A stretch of 64,000 nt of DNA. Source: Rikenellaceae bacterium (lineage in GTDB: Bacteria > Bacteroidota > Bacteroidia > Bacteroidales > Rikenellaceae). Of this stretch, positions 1-9,138 are shown one piece after another (position 1 is the stretch's first letter; the number at the start of each line of letters is the position of its first letter). The notes below the pieces were generated by a model, which had not been told where the DNA came from, ran no database searches, and saw nothing but the letters and a program-made list of their open reading frames with translations. The DNA lies in the NCBI GenBank assembly GCA_017935625.1, contig JAGBHC010000031.1:1-64000 (forward strand), given 5' to 3'. The translations under genes were made by a program, and so were the position numbers.

Positions 1-338
1 AAAAGCGACCGGCGCAGGCTTTTGGCCGACTGTGCTTTCGTTTATCAGCGAATATATTTCATATATTTGTCTTAGACGAATCGCAAAAGCGACCGGCGCA
101 GGCTTTTGGCCGACTGTGCTTTCGTTTATCAGCGAATATATTTCATATATTTGTCTTAGACGAATCGCAAGAGCGACCGGCGCAGGCTTTTGGCCGGACC
201 GTGCTTTCGTTTACGGGTGAATATATTTCATATATTTGTCTTAGACGAATCGCAAAAGCGACCGGCAGCAGGCTTTTGGCCGACCGTGCTTCCGTTTATG
301 GGCGAATATATTCATATATTTGCTTCGGGCGAACGAAT
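1..338. repeat. 84-bp tandem repeat array, four copies, each with a promoter motif
   Basis: Four direct copies start at 1, 85, 169 and 253, giving an exact 84-bp period; the first three are almost identical and the fourth has small indels. Every copy contains the Bacteroidetes -7 box TATATTTG on the plus strand, at 62-69, 146-153, 230-237 and 315-322, followed by a short stem candidate in which AAAAGC and GCTTTT flank about 11 nt. The array begins at the first base of the window, so more copies may lie to the left. No convincing protein spans it. It sits just upstream of the cardiolipin synthase gene and points towards it. Confidence 0.93.
290..329 (+). promoter_or_regulatory. Promoter nearest to cardiolipin synthase (repeat copy 4)
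   Basis: TATATTTG at 315-322 matches the Bacteroidetes -7 consensus TAnnTTTG exactly. The -33 region is weak: TTCCG lies near the expected distance, not TTTG. Transcription would start near 329, about 98 nt before the cls start codon. Three further copies of the same box lie upstream in the tandem array. Confidence 0.6.
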
Positions 339-426
339 CGCATTGCGGATGGAGCTGCCCCCTCCGGACGCTCTCCTGCTTACGGAGAGCGGTGCCGGAT
401 TCGTGCGGCGCCGGCGCAATGCCTGA

Positions 427-1905
427 ATGGCTACGATTATGGCAATGTTCATGGGCTTTACCTTTGCCGACGTGTGGTCGGTGGTCACCGCATTTTATGT
501 GGTGGCAATCATCGTGGTCATCGCTTTCATCATCTACGAGAAACGCGAACCGGAAAAGGCCCTGGCCTGGATTACGGTCATCGCCCTGCTGCCCGTGGTG
601 GGGGTGTTCCTCTATTTCATTTTCGGACGGAACCGCCGCAAGGAGAAGATTTTCAACCGCAAGGAGCTGCACGACCTCGAACAGCTGGACAGAATGTGTC
701 TGCGTCAGCTGACCGACATCTCCAATCCCGACCTGCTGCACCATCGTTCCGTCGCCGATAACCGGGACATCATCACCCTGCTGCTGAACAGCAACAAGGC
801 GCCCCTCACCATGCACAACCGCCTGAAGGTGCTCCACAACGGCAAGGAGACCTTTTCGGACCTGCTCGACTCGCTGCGCCGGGCCGAGAAGTTCATCCAC
901 ATGGAGTATTACATCTTCGAGAACGACCGGGTGGGGCGCAAGGTGGCGCGCATATTGATGGACAAGGCCCGCAGCGGGGTGGCCGTGCGTCTCATCTACG
1001 ACGATGTGGGCAGCTGGGGACTCAGTCCGCGCTTCGTCTACAAGCTGCGCAAGGCGGGCGTGGAGACGGGCAAATTCATGCCGGTGGTCTTTCCGTGGCT
1101 GACCAGCGGCGTGAACTACCGCAACCACCGGAAAATAGTGGTCGTGGATGGAAAAAGAGCCTATACGGGTGGCATAAATATTGCGGAAAGGTACCTGCGC
1201 GGGACGCGGCTGGGCCGCTGGCGGGACACGCACCTGCGCATCGAGGGTGATGCCGTGGGGATGCTCCAGGCCATATTCGTCACCGACTGGTATTTCGTGA
1301 GCGGCAAGCGCCTTTTCGACATGGCGCTCTACTTCCCGCCCGCGAAGGTGGATACCGTGACTCCGATGCAGATAGCCTCTTCGGGCCCCGACTCCGACTG
1401 GGCTTCGATAATGCAGGCCTTTTTCGCGGCCATCGGCAAGGCCCGGCGTTACATCTACATCTGTTCGCCCTACTTCCTGCCCAACCAGGCGGTGCTTACG
1501 GCGATGAAGGTGGCCGCCCTGAGCGGCATCGACGTGCGGGTGATTATCCCCTCGCGCTCCGACAGCAAGGTGGTCTACTGGGCGACGCGCTCCTACATAC
1601 CCGAACTGCTGGAGGCCGGCATCAAGGTGTTTCTCTACCGCAAGGGATTCATCCATGCCAAGGTGATAATCATCGACGGCGAGTTCAGCTCGGTGGGAAC
1701 GGCCAATATGGATATCCGCAGCTTCGAGGACAACTTCGAGGTGTCGGCCATCATCTACGACCGTGCGACGGCCCGCATCCTGGAGGAGCAGTTCCGGGAG
1801 GATATGGCCGACAGCGTGGAGATTACGGCCGAGATGTGGGACAAGCGCAGCAGCCTGCACGCCGCCTACGAAGCGCTGGCCCGCCTGCTCAGCCCGCTGC
1901 TCTGA
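427..1905 (+). CDS. cls: Cardiolipin synthase (phospholipase D superfamily)
   Basis: Makes cardiolipin from phosphatidylglycerol at the inner membrane. The 492-residue protein has two N-terminal membrane segments (about 16-37 and 47-67), then two PLD catalytic HxKxxxxD motifs: HRKIVVVD at 234-241 and HAKVIIID at 410-417. This is the usual length and layout for bacterial Cls. The first ATG was taken as start; ATGs at codons 5 and 7 are also possible, and there is no Shine-Dalgarno sequence to decide, as is common in Bacteroidetes. The gene appears monocistronic and is preceded by the tandem array of promoter-like repeats, which could give it several transcription starts. Confidence 0.95.
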   Translation: MATIMAMFMGFTFADVWSVVTAFYVVAIIVVIAFIIYEKREPEKALAWITVIALLPVVGVFLYFIFGRNRRKEKIFNRKELHDLEQLDRMCLRQLTDISNPDLLHHRSVADNRDIITLLLNSNKAPLTMHNRLKVLHNGKETFSDLLDSLRRAEKFIHMEYYIFENDRVGRKVARILMDKARSGVAVRLIYDDVGSWGLSPRFVYKLRKAGVETGKFMPVVFPWLTSGVNYRNHRKIVVVDGKRAYTGGINIAERYLRGTRLGRWRDTHLRIEGDAVGMLQAIFVTDWYFVSGKRLFDMALYFPPAKVDTVTPMQIASSGPDSDWASIMQAFFAAIGKARRYIYICSPYFLPNQAVLTAMKVAALSGIDVRVIIPSRSDSKVVYWATRSYIPELLEAGIKVFLYRKGFIHAKVIIIDGEFSSVGTANMDIRSFEDNFEVSAIIYDRATARILEEQFREDMADSVEITAEMWDKRSSLHAAYEALARLLSPLL

Positions 1906-2156
1906 CCCTTTCGCGGCGGCTGCGAGAGCTCCGGCCGTTTCGCCCCGTTTCATCCCCTGCCGCCTGCGGCGGCGTCGCGGCCCGTGCCGTCTCTCCTTGG
2001 CCCGGTCCGTCCGTTCGGTCCGGAGGAGTCTACTGTGCCGGCACTTCCCCGGGGGAACCGTGTTCTGCGGAACCCATTTCTGCGGTAGATGAAGAAATCT
2101 TCTTTTGCGTCTTTGAACGGAGAGCAATCTCCCGAAATCTTAAAAATGTAAAACGT

Positions 2157-2768
2157 ATGAAGACTTTTTTGACTACATTGATTCTTTTGTTGGCTGCGGT
2201 CGGCGGTGCCGGCGCCCAGACCTTCCGGGTCGGTGTCCGCGGCGGTCTGATAATCGACCACTATTCGTTCGACCGGGTGTCGGTGGGCGATGCCGTCATT
2301 ACGCCGGGCAGTTCGAAGCCGGGCTATCAGCTGGGTCTGGTCGCCCGCATCTCTATCCCGAAGTTCATTCATTTCCAGCCTGAAATGGTCTTTACGGCAC
2401 GCAACTATCACTACACCGTGGCTCCGAAAGGGGGAGCGAGGGGCGATGCCCGGGTACGCACGGCCCGTCTGGAGCTGCCGGTGGCCGTGGGGTTCAACAT
2501 CCAGGCGCTGCGACTCTTCGGCGGTCCGGTGTTCCGGCTCGACCATACGGTCCGCAGCAACAACGACGCGTTCGCCGTCCGCTACAACGATTCGGACGTC
2601 GGGCTGATGCTGGGCGCGGGTCTCGACATCCGCCGGTTCTTCATCGATGTGCGCTATACGACCTATGCGGGAAAGACCACCAACTGGTTCAGCTATGCCG
2701 GACAGAGTGCGCAGGTGAAGATTCGCAAGGACAATATGTGGACCTTCAGTGCAGGATTCTTTTTCTGA
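2157..2768 (+). CDS. Outer-membrane beta-barrel protein (porin-like, PorT-type)
   Basis: The 203-residue protein begins with a clear signal peptide (cleavage near GGAGAQ, residues 16-21). The mature part is a run of alternating amphipathic strands and ends in an aromatic residue (GFFF), the classic C-terminal signal for beta-barrel insertion. It resembles the small Bacteroidetes outer-membrane barrel domain found in PorT-like proteins; substrate and partners are unknown. The ATG at 2157 was chosen because the signal peptide starts there, although the frame stays open upstream. It is separated from cls by 251 bp, so it is probably its own transcription unit, convergent with dinB. Confidence 0.8.
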   Translation: MKTFLTTLILLLAAVGGAGAQTFRVGVRGGLIIDHYSFDRVSVGDAVITPGSSKPGYQLGLVARISIPKFIHFQPEMVFTARNYHYTVAPKGGARGDARVRTARLELPVAVGFNIQALRLFGGPVFRLDHTVRSNNDAFAVRYNDSDVGLMLGAGLDIRRFFIDVRYTTYAGKTTNWFSYAGQSAQVKIRKDNMWTFSAGFFF

Positions 2769-2925
2769 CGGTGCGGCGCCGGGTGCGCTCCAGCGACATC
2801 TTCGCGACATCTCCCCGACGGATTCCGGCGGCTTTCGGCCGCCCCTTCCGCCGGGGAGATGCCCGTTTCCGGAGGGCGGAGTCCTGATTTTCCTGCCCGG
2901 CGAGGGGCGTCGGCGGGACGGGCGG

Positions 2926-4005
2926 TCATCGTCGGGGCAGCGGGTCGTCCCCGAAGTCGAAACGCTGCTGAATCCACAGGCCGGCGTGTTCGGCGGCATT
3001 GCCGACGGAGAGTCCGATGAGGCGGATTTTCCGGCCGCCGAAATCGACGCCCTTCAGCAGCTCGATGCCCGTCTGCAACAGCCCTTCGGCGGACGAAACC
3101 GGCGAGGGGAGGGTTCTGGAGCGGGTGATTTGTCTGAAATCTTCGAACTTGAGCTTGAGTACGACCGTCTTGCCCGTGAACCCGTGGCGGGAGAGCCGTT
3201 CCCACACTTCGTCCCGCACGGCGGTCAGCTCTTCGACCAGGCGCGTGCGGTCGTCGGTGTCGGAGGCGAAGGTGGTCTCGGCTCCGAGCGATTTGCGGAT
3301 GCGGTTGGGCTCCACCTCCCGCGGGTCGATGCCGCGGGCATAGCCGTAGTAGCTGTGTCCCGCCTTGCCGAAGTGTCCCACGAGCTCCTCCTCGCTCCAT
3401 TTGCGCAGGTCGGCTCCGGTGCGGATGCCCATGCGGTGCATCTTGTCGGCGGTGACCCTGCCTATGCCGAAGAACTTCTCGACGGGCAGCGCCGCGACGA
3501 ACGGGTCGATTTGCTGCGGGGGAATGACGAAGAGTCCGTCGGGTTTGCGGTAGTCCGAAGCGATTTTGGCCAGCATCTTGTTCACCGAGATGCCCGCCGA
3601 AGCGGTGAGGCCGGTCTGCTCGAGGATGCGGGCCTTTATCTCCCGGGCCAGGAGGGTGGCCGAGGGCACGTGCGAGACGTCGAGAAACGCTTCGTCCAGG
3701 GAGAGGGGCTCGACCTTGTCCGTATAGCGGGAGAAGATGTCCCGAATCTGCTGCGACACGGCCTTGTAGACGTCGAAGCGTACCGGGACGAAACGCAGCC
3801 CCGGACAGAGCCGCAGCGCCTTGGCCGAGGAGAGGGCCGAGTGCACGCCGTAGCGCCGGGCCTCGTAACTGGCTGTGGCGACCACGCCCCGCGGGCCGTC
3901 GTAGCCCACGGCGATGGGCAGCCCGCGCAGCTCCGGACGGTCGCGCTGCTCGATGGAGGCGTAGAAGGCATCCATGTCGATGTGTATGATTTTGCGTTGG
4001 CTCAC
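2926..4005 (-). CDS. dinB: DNA polymerase IV (Y-family translesion polymerase)
   Basis: Error-prone lesion-bypass polymerase. The 359-residue protein starts with the Y-family motif HIDMDAFYASIEQ (catalytic Asp10), followed by SLDEAFLD with Asp104 and Glu105, the second metal-binding pair. The helix-hairpin-helix region (LPVEKFFGIGRVTADKM) and a little-finger domain follow. Length matches the 350-360 residues usual for DinB. It lies downstream of greA on the same strand, but a strong hairpin with a T tract between the two suggests separate transcripts. No obvious SOS box was seen upstream. Confidence 0.97.
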   Translation of the reverse strand: MSQRKIIHIDMDAFYASIEQRDRPELRGLPIAVGYDGPRGVVATASYEARRYGVHSALSSAKALRLCPGLRFVPVRFDVYKAVSQQIRDIFSRYTDKVEPLSLDEAFLDVSHVPSATLLAREIKARILEQTGLTASAGISVNKMLAKIASDYRKPDGLFVIPPQQIDPFVAALPVEKFFGIGRVTADKMHRMGIRTGADLRKWSEEELVGHFGKAGHSYYGYARGIDPREVEPNRIRKSLGAETTFASDTDDRTRLVEELTAVRDEVWERLSRHGFTGKTVVLKLKFEDFRQITRSRTLPSPVSSAEGLLQTGIELLKGVDFGGRKIRLIGLSVGNAAEHAGLWIQQRFDFGDDPLPRR

Positions 4006-4053
4006 GGTGTGCAGAGGGCAAAAAGGGTGCAGAACCAGATGTCCGGCGGGATG

Positions 4054-4088
4054 AAAAAGGGACAGCCGGCCGCATGGCCGACTGTCCC
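4054..4088 (-). terminator. Rho-independent terminator of greA
   Basis: On the minus strand a hairpin with stem GGGACAG...CTGTCCC, extended by a further five pairs after one mismatch (4059-4088), is followed by TTTTT (complement of 4054-4058). It lies after the greA stop and before dinB. Confidence 0.8.
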
Positions 4089-4173
4089 GGATGTATCTGC
4101 CGACGGTCCGCAGGCGGCGGATTCGTCCCGGGGGCGGGAGCTTGGCGGCACTCCCGCCCGCAGGGGGAACGGT

Positions 4174-4647
4174 TTAGATGGAGATGTCGAGAATCTCGAA
4201 GTGGATGGTGCCGGCCGGAACGGTCACATCGACCCGTTCGCCCTTCTTCTTGCCCAGCAGGGCCTTGGCGATGGGGGTGCCGATGGCCAGGCGCCCCAGC
4301 TTGAGGTTGGCCTCGTTCTCGGAGACGATGGTGTAGACCACCTGCTTGCCGGTGTTGTGGTTCAGCAGGGTCACCTTGCTCAGGATGGCCACCTTGCTGG
4401 TGTCGATTTTCGACTCGTCGATGATGCGGGCGTTGGCGATGGTGTCCTCCAGCTTGGCGATGCGCATCTCCAGCAGCCCCTGGGCTTCGCGGGCCGCGTC
4501 GTATTCGGCGTTCTCCGACAGGTCGCCCTTGTCGCGGGCTTCGGCGATGGCTGCCGAGATTGCGGGACGCTCCACCGAACGCATGTGGTCGAGCTCCTCT
4601 TTCAATTTCTTGTACCCCTCGGGGGTCAGGTAGATGATGTTTGCCAT
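4174..4647 (-). CDS. greA: Transcription elongation factor GreA
   Basis: Rescues backtracked RNA polymerase by stimulating cleavage of the nascent transcript. The 157-residue protein has the N-terminal coiled-coil domain (about 1-75, including GDLSENAEYDAARE with the acidic tip residues) and the C-terminal FKBP-like domain (about 80-157, ending VPAGTIHFEILDISI). The start MANIIYLTPEGYKKL matches the family; the frame stays open upstream but those codons do not look like GreA. A TATTTTTG box 34 nt upstream supports this start. Confidence 0.97.
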   Translation of the reverse strand: MANIIYLTPEGYKKLKEELDHMRSVERPAISAAIAEARDKGDLSENAEYDAAREAQGLLEMRIAKLEDTIANARIIDESKIDTSKVAILSKVTLLNHNTGKQVVYTIVSENEANLKLGRLAIGTPIAKALLGKKKGERVDVTVPAGTIHFEILDISI

Positions 4648-4680
4648 ATTTTCTATCGTTTTATTCGTTTTCGAATGAGA

Positions 4681-4688
4681 CAAAAATA
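4681..4688 (-). promoter_or_regulatory. Promoter -7 box for greA
   Basis: Reading the minus strand, TATTTTTG matches TAnnTTTG; the start would fall near 4673, about 26 nt before the greA ATG. The -33 element is poor (TTCC or TCCT at the expected spacing). Confidence 0.5.
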
Positions 4689-4885
4689 CGAAGAATTCCA
4701 ACTCTTTAGGAATTGGAACCCTTCTCATGTTACATGACAAAAGTAGGGATTATTTCTCAATTTCCAAACTTTTGCCCGAAAAATGTTCGTTCTCTTCCCG
4801 CCGCGGCGTGCGGGCCCGGTTCGCGGCGTGCGGTTGCGGGCGCTGCGCAGCCGTTGCCGCCCGGTGTTCCGCGGCCGGTCCGGCG

Positions 4886-5572
4886 CTATTTCCACTCCGC
4901 CGACGGGTAGCCGAGGCGTTTGCCGGTCTGGATTTTGGAGTTCTCGAACTTGGTGTTCATCTGTTCCACCGCCACCTCGCGTGCGCTTTCGTAGGGGGGA
5001 ATCCACAGGTCGAAGCGCTGGCAGTAGTCCACCGACGATTCGATGATGTTGAGTATCGCCTCCTTGGTTATCTGGCGGCTGCCGAACTGCGGGTATCGCA
5101 GCTCTTCGGGGGCTTCGCCTTCGACGAAGTATTGCATCTCGCGGTTGATGAAGATGCGTCCCACCAGGTAGCCGAGGTCCTCGTTGCGGTTGTACTTGAA
5201 GGAGTCGGCCAGGAAGTCATATATGTTGATGACGCCGCAGTAGGCGTTGTTGCGGTCGGCGGCGAGGTATTCGCTCTCCCAGACGGGATGGCCCTCCGGA
5301 AAGCTGAATACGTTGGTGTGCATGCTGAAGATGAGCACGTCGCCGGCAGTCTGGAGCTGGGCTTCGAACTTGCCTTTGTCGCGGTACTCGATTCTCACCC
5401 GCTTGTCGAGCCGGTCGTCGAGCTCTTCGTTGAGCTCCGAGGAGAATTCGAGCAGCGCCTCTTTGAATTCGTTGAAAACTGCGAACGTGTTGTCGAAAAT
5501 TCGTTGCTGAAGATTCGCTTTGAGGGCCAGGTTCTCCATTAGCTTCTCCCTGCGCCCGTTGTCGTTGTCCAT
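4886..5572 (-). CDS. Conserved hypothetical cytosolic protein
   Basis: A 228-residue soluble protein without a signal peptide or membrane segment. The N-terminal third is helical and charged (FNEFKEALLEFSSELNEEL region, about 33-55), which looks like a short coiled coil; the middle has a mixed alpha/beta pattern. It resembles an uncharacterised conserved protein of Bacteroidales, but no function can be assigned. The first ATG is at 5572; an internal start at residue 12 (MENLALKANL, codon at 5539) is equally plausible. It follows the glucosaminidase gene by 72 bp on the same strand, so co-transcription is possible. Confidence 0.8.
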   Translation of the reverse strand: MDNDNGRREKLMENLALKANLQQRIFDNTFAVFNEFKEALLEFSSELNEELDDRLDKRVRIEYRDKGKFEAQLQTAGDVLIFSMHTNVFSFPEGHPVWESEYLAADRNNAYCGVINIYDFLADSFKYNRNEDLGYLVGRIFINREMQYFVEGEAPEELRYPQFGSRQITKEAILNIIESSVDYCQRFDLWIPPYESAREVAVEQMNTKFENSKIQTGKRLGYPSAEWK

Positions 5573-5644
5573 ATATGATTTAAATTGGTTTGTATTCGGT
5601 TGTCGGGGGCGGCGCGGTCGGCTCCGCCCCGTTTGCGTGCGGGG

Positions 5645-6628
5645 TCATTGCAGCCGCAGCATCTCGCCCTCGAGCACTTTCGAGTGGGCGGTGCGGCGGT
5701 TGATTTTGGCCAGCTTGTCCATGCGGATGCCGTAGCTCTGGGCGATGGAACGCAGGGTCTCGTCCTCCTTGACCAGGTGCATCAGCTTGCCGTTGTTGGA
5801 GCGGCTGGCCTTCTTCTTGATGTAGACCATCTCGCCCCCGGCGGGTTGCTCGCCCTCGGCCGAATCGTTGAATTTGCGCAGCTTGGCGGCGCCGATGCCC
5901 ACGGCCGAAGCAATCGATTCGTAGGTGTCGCCGGAACGCGCGATGATGAATTCGCTGCCGTTGTTGTAGTAGATGCTGTATCCGCCTATCTGGTGCATGG
6001 CCACCATGTAGTTGTCCACATCGACCTTGGGCACGTTCTTGTCGCCGATTACGATGTCGCTGGTCACAATCTCCTGTTTGGGGGTGGTCACGGCGTCGGC
6101 GCTCCAGTTCCGGCCTTCGTCGATGAGGAAGAGCCGGTTGTCTTCAATCATCTTTATCAGCAGCTCGGCGTAGCGCGGATTGGTGGCGTAGCCGGCGGCC
6201 TTGAGTCCGTAGGCCCATCCCTTGTAGTCCGACGGGTCGAGCTCGAAAAGCCCCTGGTAGCGGGGCGACTTGTCGAGAAACTCCGAGTGGTCGAGCCACG
6301 AATCCTCCGCCGAATCGTATTTGCGGAAACATTCGCCCCGGGCATCGTCGTCGTGGGTGATGGTCTCGCCCGTCCAGTCGCGCTTGCACTTGATGCCGAA
6401 GTGGTTGTTCGCTTCGCGTGCCAGGCGGCTGTTGCCGCTGTCGGATTCGAGCAAACCCTGGGCCAGCTTGATGCTGGCGGGGATGCCGTATATCTCCTGA
6501 TGCTCCTCGGCCAGCGCCTTGAAGCGCCGGATGTACTCCTCTTTGGTGGTGCGGGTCTGGGCCGAAGCCGTTGCGCCGAGCAGGAGCAGGGCGGCGGCCC
6601 ACACCGTCAGATGTGCTGTTCTTCTCAT
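5645..6628 (-). CDS. Secreted glucosaminidase with LysM repeats (peptidoglycan hydrolase)
   Basis: Cell-wall hydrolase that cleaves after N-acetylglucosamine in peptidoglycan. The 327-residue protein has a signal peptide ending near ATASAQ, then a GH73/FlgJ-type glucosaminidase domain (about 28-165) with the family patterns SIKLAQGLLESDSGNSRLA (catalytic Glu in LLES) and NHFGIKC. Two LysM peptidoglycan-binding modules follow near residues 225-270 and 280-326 (GDTYESIAS and DETLRSIAQ). The architecture is common in Bacteroidetes. It is the first gene of a possible two-gene unit and diverges from the DUF4254 gene. Confidence 0.92.
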   Translation of the reverse strand: MRRTAHLTVWAAALLLLGATASAQTRTTKEEYIRRFKALAEEHQEIYGIPASIKLAQGLLESDSGNSRLAREANNHFGIKCKRDWTGETITHDDDARGECFRKYDSAEDSWLDHSEFLDKSPRYQGLFELDPSDYKGWAYGLKAAGYATNPRYAELLIKMIEDNRLFLIDEGRNWSADAVTTPKQEIVTSDIVIGDKNVPKVDVDNYMVAMHQIGGYSIYYNNGSEFIIARSGDTYESIASAVGIGAAKLRKFNDSAEGEQPAGGEMVYIKKKASRSNNGKLMHLVKEDETLRSIAQSYGIRMDKLAKINRRTAHSKVLEGEMLRLQ

Positions 6629-6742
6629 AGTCAGGTTCGTGTCTGAACCGGAGCGCGGACTCCGGCTCGGTTCTCTTTCAAGTCAAACGGGCCCGGCCGC
6701 GAAGTTATTATTCTCAAACTTCCGCCATAAAAAGCCAACAAG

Positions 6743-6750
6743 CAAAGATA
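6743..6750 (-). promoter_or_regulatory. Promoter -7 box for the glucosaminidase gene
   Basis: Minus-strand TATCTTTG matches TAnnTTTG. Transcription would start near 6736, giving a leader of about 108 nt. No good TTTG is present at -33. Confidence 0.45.
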
Positions 6751-6803
6751 CGATTATTCTTCGAATATTTTGCACACTTTTTGCGAAACTTTCTCATCCC
6801 GAC

Positions 6804-7451
6804 ATGTTAAAATCCATTGCAGCCATGTTTACCGAAAATGCCAATACCATATTCCGCCGTGCCATCGCCGATTACCACGCCTGCGACGAGGCGGAGCACC
6901 GCGCCCGGAACCCCTATCCGGAACGGACGATAGAGTATCTGCTCTACCTGAAATGCTGGGTCGATACCGTGCAGTGGCACCTGGAGGACATCATCCGCAA
7001 ACCCGATATCGACCCGCGGCGGGCGCTGATGCTCAAGCGGCGCATCGACGCCTCCAACCAGCTGCGCACCGACCTGGTGGAGTACATCGACCAGTGGTTC
7101 ATGGAGCGGTACGGCGGGGTGACGCCCCGTCCGGGAGCCCGCAAGAATACCGAAACGCCCGCCTGGGCCATCGACCGGCTCTCGATTCTGGCGCTGAAGA
7201 TATACCACATGAAGCAGGAGTGCGCACGCGCCGGTGCGGATGCCGCCCACCGGGCCCGGTGCCGCTCCAAGCTCGACGTGCTGCTCACCCAGCAGGAGGA
7301 CCTGTGCGAGGCGCTCGAGGAGCTGATTGCCGACATCGAACGGGGCGACAAGGTGATGCGGACCTACAAGCAGATGAAGATGTACAACGACCCCACCCTG
7401 AACCCCGTGCTCTACGGCGAGGTCGAGGCGGCAAACTCCGGATGCAAATGA
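6804..7451 (+). CDS. DUF4254 family protein
   Basis: A 215-residue, largely helical, cytosolic protein with many conserved Tyr, Trp and His residues (for example NPYPERTIEYLLYLKCWVD around 37-55). It matches my memory of the DUF4254 family, which is found in Bacteroidetes next to LPS-type glycosyltransferases; the biochemical role is unknown. The start MLKSIAAMF was chosen because the protein pattern begins here, although the frame is open further upstream. Its stop codon overlaps the start of the following GT9 gene (ATGA), indicating translational coupling and a joint role in envelope glycan synthesis. Confidence 0.85.
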   Translation: MLKSIAAMFTENANTIFRRAIADYHACDEAEHRARNPYPERTIEYLLYLKCWVDTVQWHLEDIIRKPDIDPRRALMLKRRIDASNQLRTDLVEYIDQWFMERYGGVTPRPGARKNTETPAWAIDRLSILALKIYHMKQECARAGADAAHRARCRSKLDVLLTQQEDLCEALEELIADIERGDKVMRTYKQMKMYNDPTLNPVLYGEVEAANSGCK

Positions 7452-8593
7452 CGACGGGTTTCGCCTCCGCGGGACTCATCCTCAAGGGCGGGGTTCCCGA
7501 CTACTGCGACCACCTGCTGGTGGTGCGGCTCTCGTCCATGGGCGATGTGGCCATCGCGGTGCATGCCGTGGAGGCGTTGCGCCGGGCCTATCCCCGCATG
7601 GAGATAACGGTGCTCACGCGTCCGCGCTTCATCCCCCTGTTCCGCGACATTCCCCGCATCGACTTCTTTCCGCTCGATTTGCAGGGGCGTCACCGCGGGG
7701 TGCGCGGATTGGTGCGTCTGTGGAGCGAGCTGATGGAGCAGGGCATCGATTCGGTGGCCGACCTGCACGACGTGCTGCGCACCAAAGTCCTGCGCACGCT
7801 GCTGCGCATGAGCGGCTGCCGGGTTTCGGTCATCGACAAGGGGCGTGCCGACAAGGCGCTGCTGGTCAGGCCCGAGAACAAGCTGCTGGTGCGGCTGACG
7901 CCGACCCTGGCCCGCTATTGCCAGACGTTGCTGGAGCTGGGCCTGAAGGTCCGGCCGCCGGTGGTGCGCACCTGCCGCCCGCGGCCTCTCGACGGCGTGC
8001 CGGGCTCGCTGATGCCCGAAAAGCGGGGGCTGTGGATAGGGGTGGCCCCCTTCGCGGGACACCGCGGAAAGACCTATCCCGAGCCGCTGGCCGAACAGCT
8101 CGTCGAGGGGCTGGCGCTTCACAGCCAGCGCGTGGTGATTTTCGGCGGCGGGGAGCCGGAGCGGGAGTTCGCCTGCCGCATGGAGCGTCGCGGCGACAAC
8201 ATCGTTTCGGCGGTGGGCGTATGCGACTTGGGCGGGGAGTTGGACCTCATCTCCAATCTCGACGCCATCGTGACGATGGATTCGGCCGTCATGCACATGG
8301 CTTCGCTGGTGGGCACGCGGGCCGTGTCGCTGTGGGGTGCGACGCATCCCTATGCCGGGTTCTACGGATTCGGGCAGCGCGAGGAGGATATCGTGCAGGC
8401 CGACATGCCGTGCCGTCCCTGTTCCGTCTACGGCGAACGTCCGTGCCGCTACGGCGACTACCGCTGCCTGACCTCCATATCGCCGCAGCAGGTCATCGAC
8501 CGGGTGATGGCTCCCCTGCGCCGTGCCGCGCAGGGAGAGGGGGAGCGGACGGCCGCCGGGCGCAGAAAGAGAGCCGGGAAGGTGCCCGGATAG
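7448..8593 (+). CDS. Glycosyltransferase family 9 (heptosyltransferase-like)
   Basis: Probable LPS core or lipooligosaccharide glycosyltransferase acting at the cytoplasmic face of the inner membrane. The 381-residue protein has the GT9 GT-B fold signature: an N-terminal LVVRLSSMGDVAIAVHAVEALRRAYP segment (residues about 24-49) and a C-terminal nucleotide-sugar region with DAIVTMDSAVMHMASLVGTRAVSLWG. A Cys-rich tail (MPCRPCSVYGERPCRYGDYRC) is typical of Bacteroidetes members. Start choice: ATG at 7448 overlaps the upstream TGA; ATG at 7442 is two codons earlier and cannot be excluded. Donor sugar is not predictable. Confidence 0.93.
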   Translation: MTTGFASAGLILKGGVPDYCDHLLVVRLSSMGDVAIAVHAVEALRRAYPRMEITVLTRPRFIPLFRDIPRIDFFPLDLQGRHRGVRGLVRLWSELMEQGIDSVADLHDVLRTKVLRTLLRMSGCRVSVIDKGRADKALLVRPENKLLVRLTPTLARYCQTLLELGLKVRPPVVRTCRPRPLDGVPGSLMPEKRGLWIGVAPFAGHRGKTYPEPLAEQLVEGLALHSQRVVIFGGGEPEREFACRMERRGDNIVSAVGVCDLGGELDLISNLDAIVTMDSAVMHMASLVGTRAVSLWGATHPYAGFYGFGQREEDIVQADMPCRPCSVYGERPCRYGDYRCLTSISPQQVIDRVMAPLRRAAQGEGERTAAGRRKRAGKVPG

Positions 8594-8677
8594 CGGCGCG
8601 GAGGGGCGCGGACGGCGGAAAATTCCATTCTGTGAAAAAAATCACACTGACATGGATGCTTATTTCAAAATAAAGCG

Positions 8678-8685
8678 TACCTTTG
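8678..8685 (+). promoter_or_regulatory. Promoter -7 box for gcvH
   Basis: TACCTTTG matches TAnnTTTG. Start expected near 8692, about 69 nt before the gcvH ATG. The -33 element is not recognisable. Confidence 0.5.
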
Positions 8686-8760
8686 GTGTCGGGTTGGAGC
8701 GCGGGTGCTCCGGCCCGGCATTTGTGAATTTTCAGTCAAACAGTTAAACGAAGTATAACA

Positions 8761-9138
8761 ATGAACGTACCGTCAAATTTATTCTACTCCAAGGACCACG
8801 AATGGGTGCGTGTCGAGGGCGACACCGCGTATGTGGGCATCACCGATTTCGCACAGAGCCAGCTCGGTGACATCGTATTCGTGGATGTTACCACCGTGGG
8901 CGAGACGCTGCCCCAGGGCGAAGTGTTCGGCACCATCGAGGCCGTGAAGACCGTTTCCGACGCATTCCTGCCCGTGGGCGGCGAGATTGTCTCGTTCAAC
9001 GAGGCGCTCAACGACGACCCCGCGCTGGTGAACAAGGACCCCTACGGAGAGGGCTGGATGGTGAAGGTGGCCATGACCGACGGCGCCGACGTGCAGAATC
9101 TGCTTTCGCCCGCCGAGTACGAGAAGCTCATCGGATAG
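8761..9138 (+). CDS. gcvH: Glycine cleavage system H protein
   Basis: Lipoyl carrier that shuttles the aminomethyl group between the P, T and L proteins of the glycine cleavage complex. The 125-residue length is standard. The lipoylation site is Lys63 in [11 protein letters not shown]. No gcvP or gcvT lies nearby, so the other subunits must be encoded elsewhere. It is followed 117 bp later by mdh on the same strand. Confidence 0.98.
   Translation: MNVPSNLFYSKDHEWVRVEGDTAYVGITDFAQSQLGDIVFVDVTTVGETLPQGEVFGTIEAVKTVSDAFLPVGGEIVSFNEALNDDPALVNKDPYGEGWMVKVAMTDGADVQNLLSPAEYEKLIG

Noticed and set aside
241-2127. Long minus-strand open frame opposite cls
   Set aside because: It is the shadow of the cls coding sequence in GC-rich DNA; the plus-strand frame has two intact catalytic motifs.
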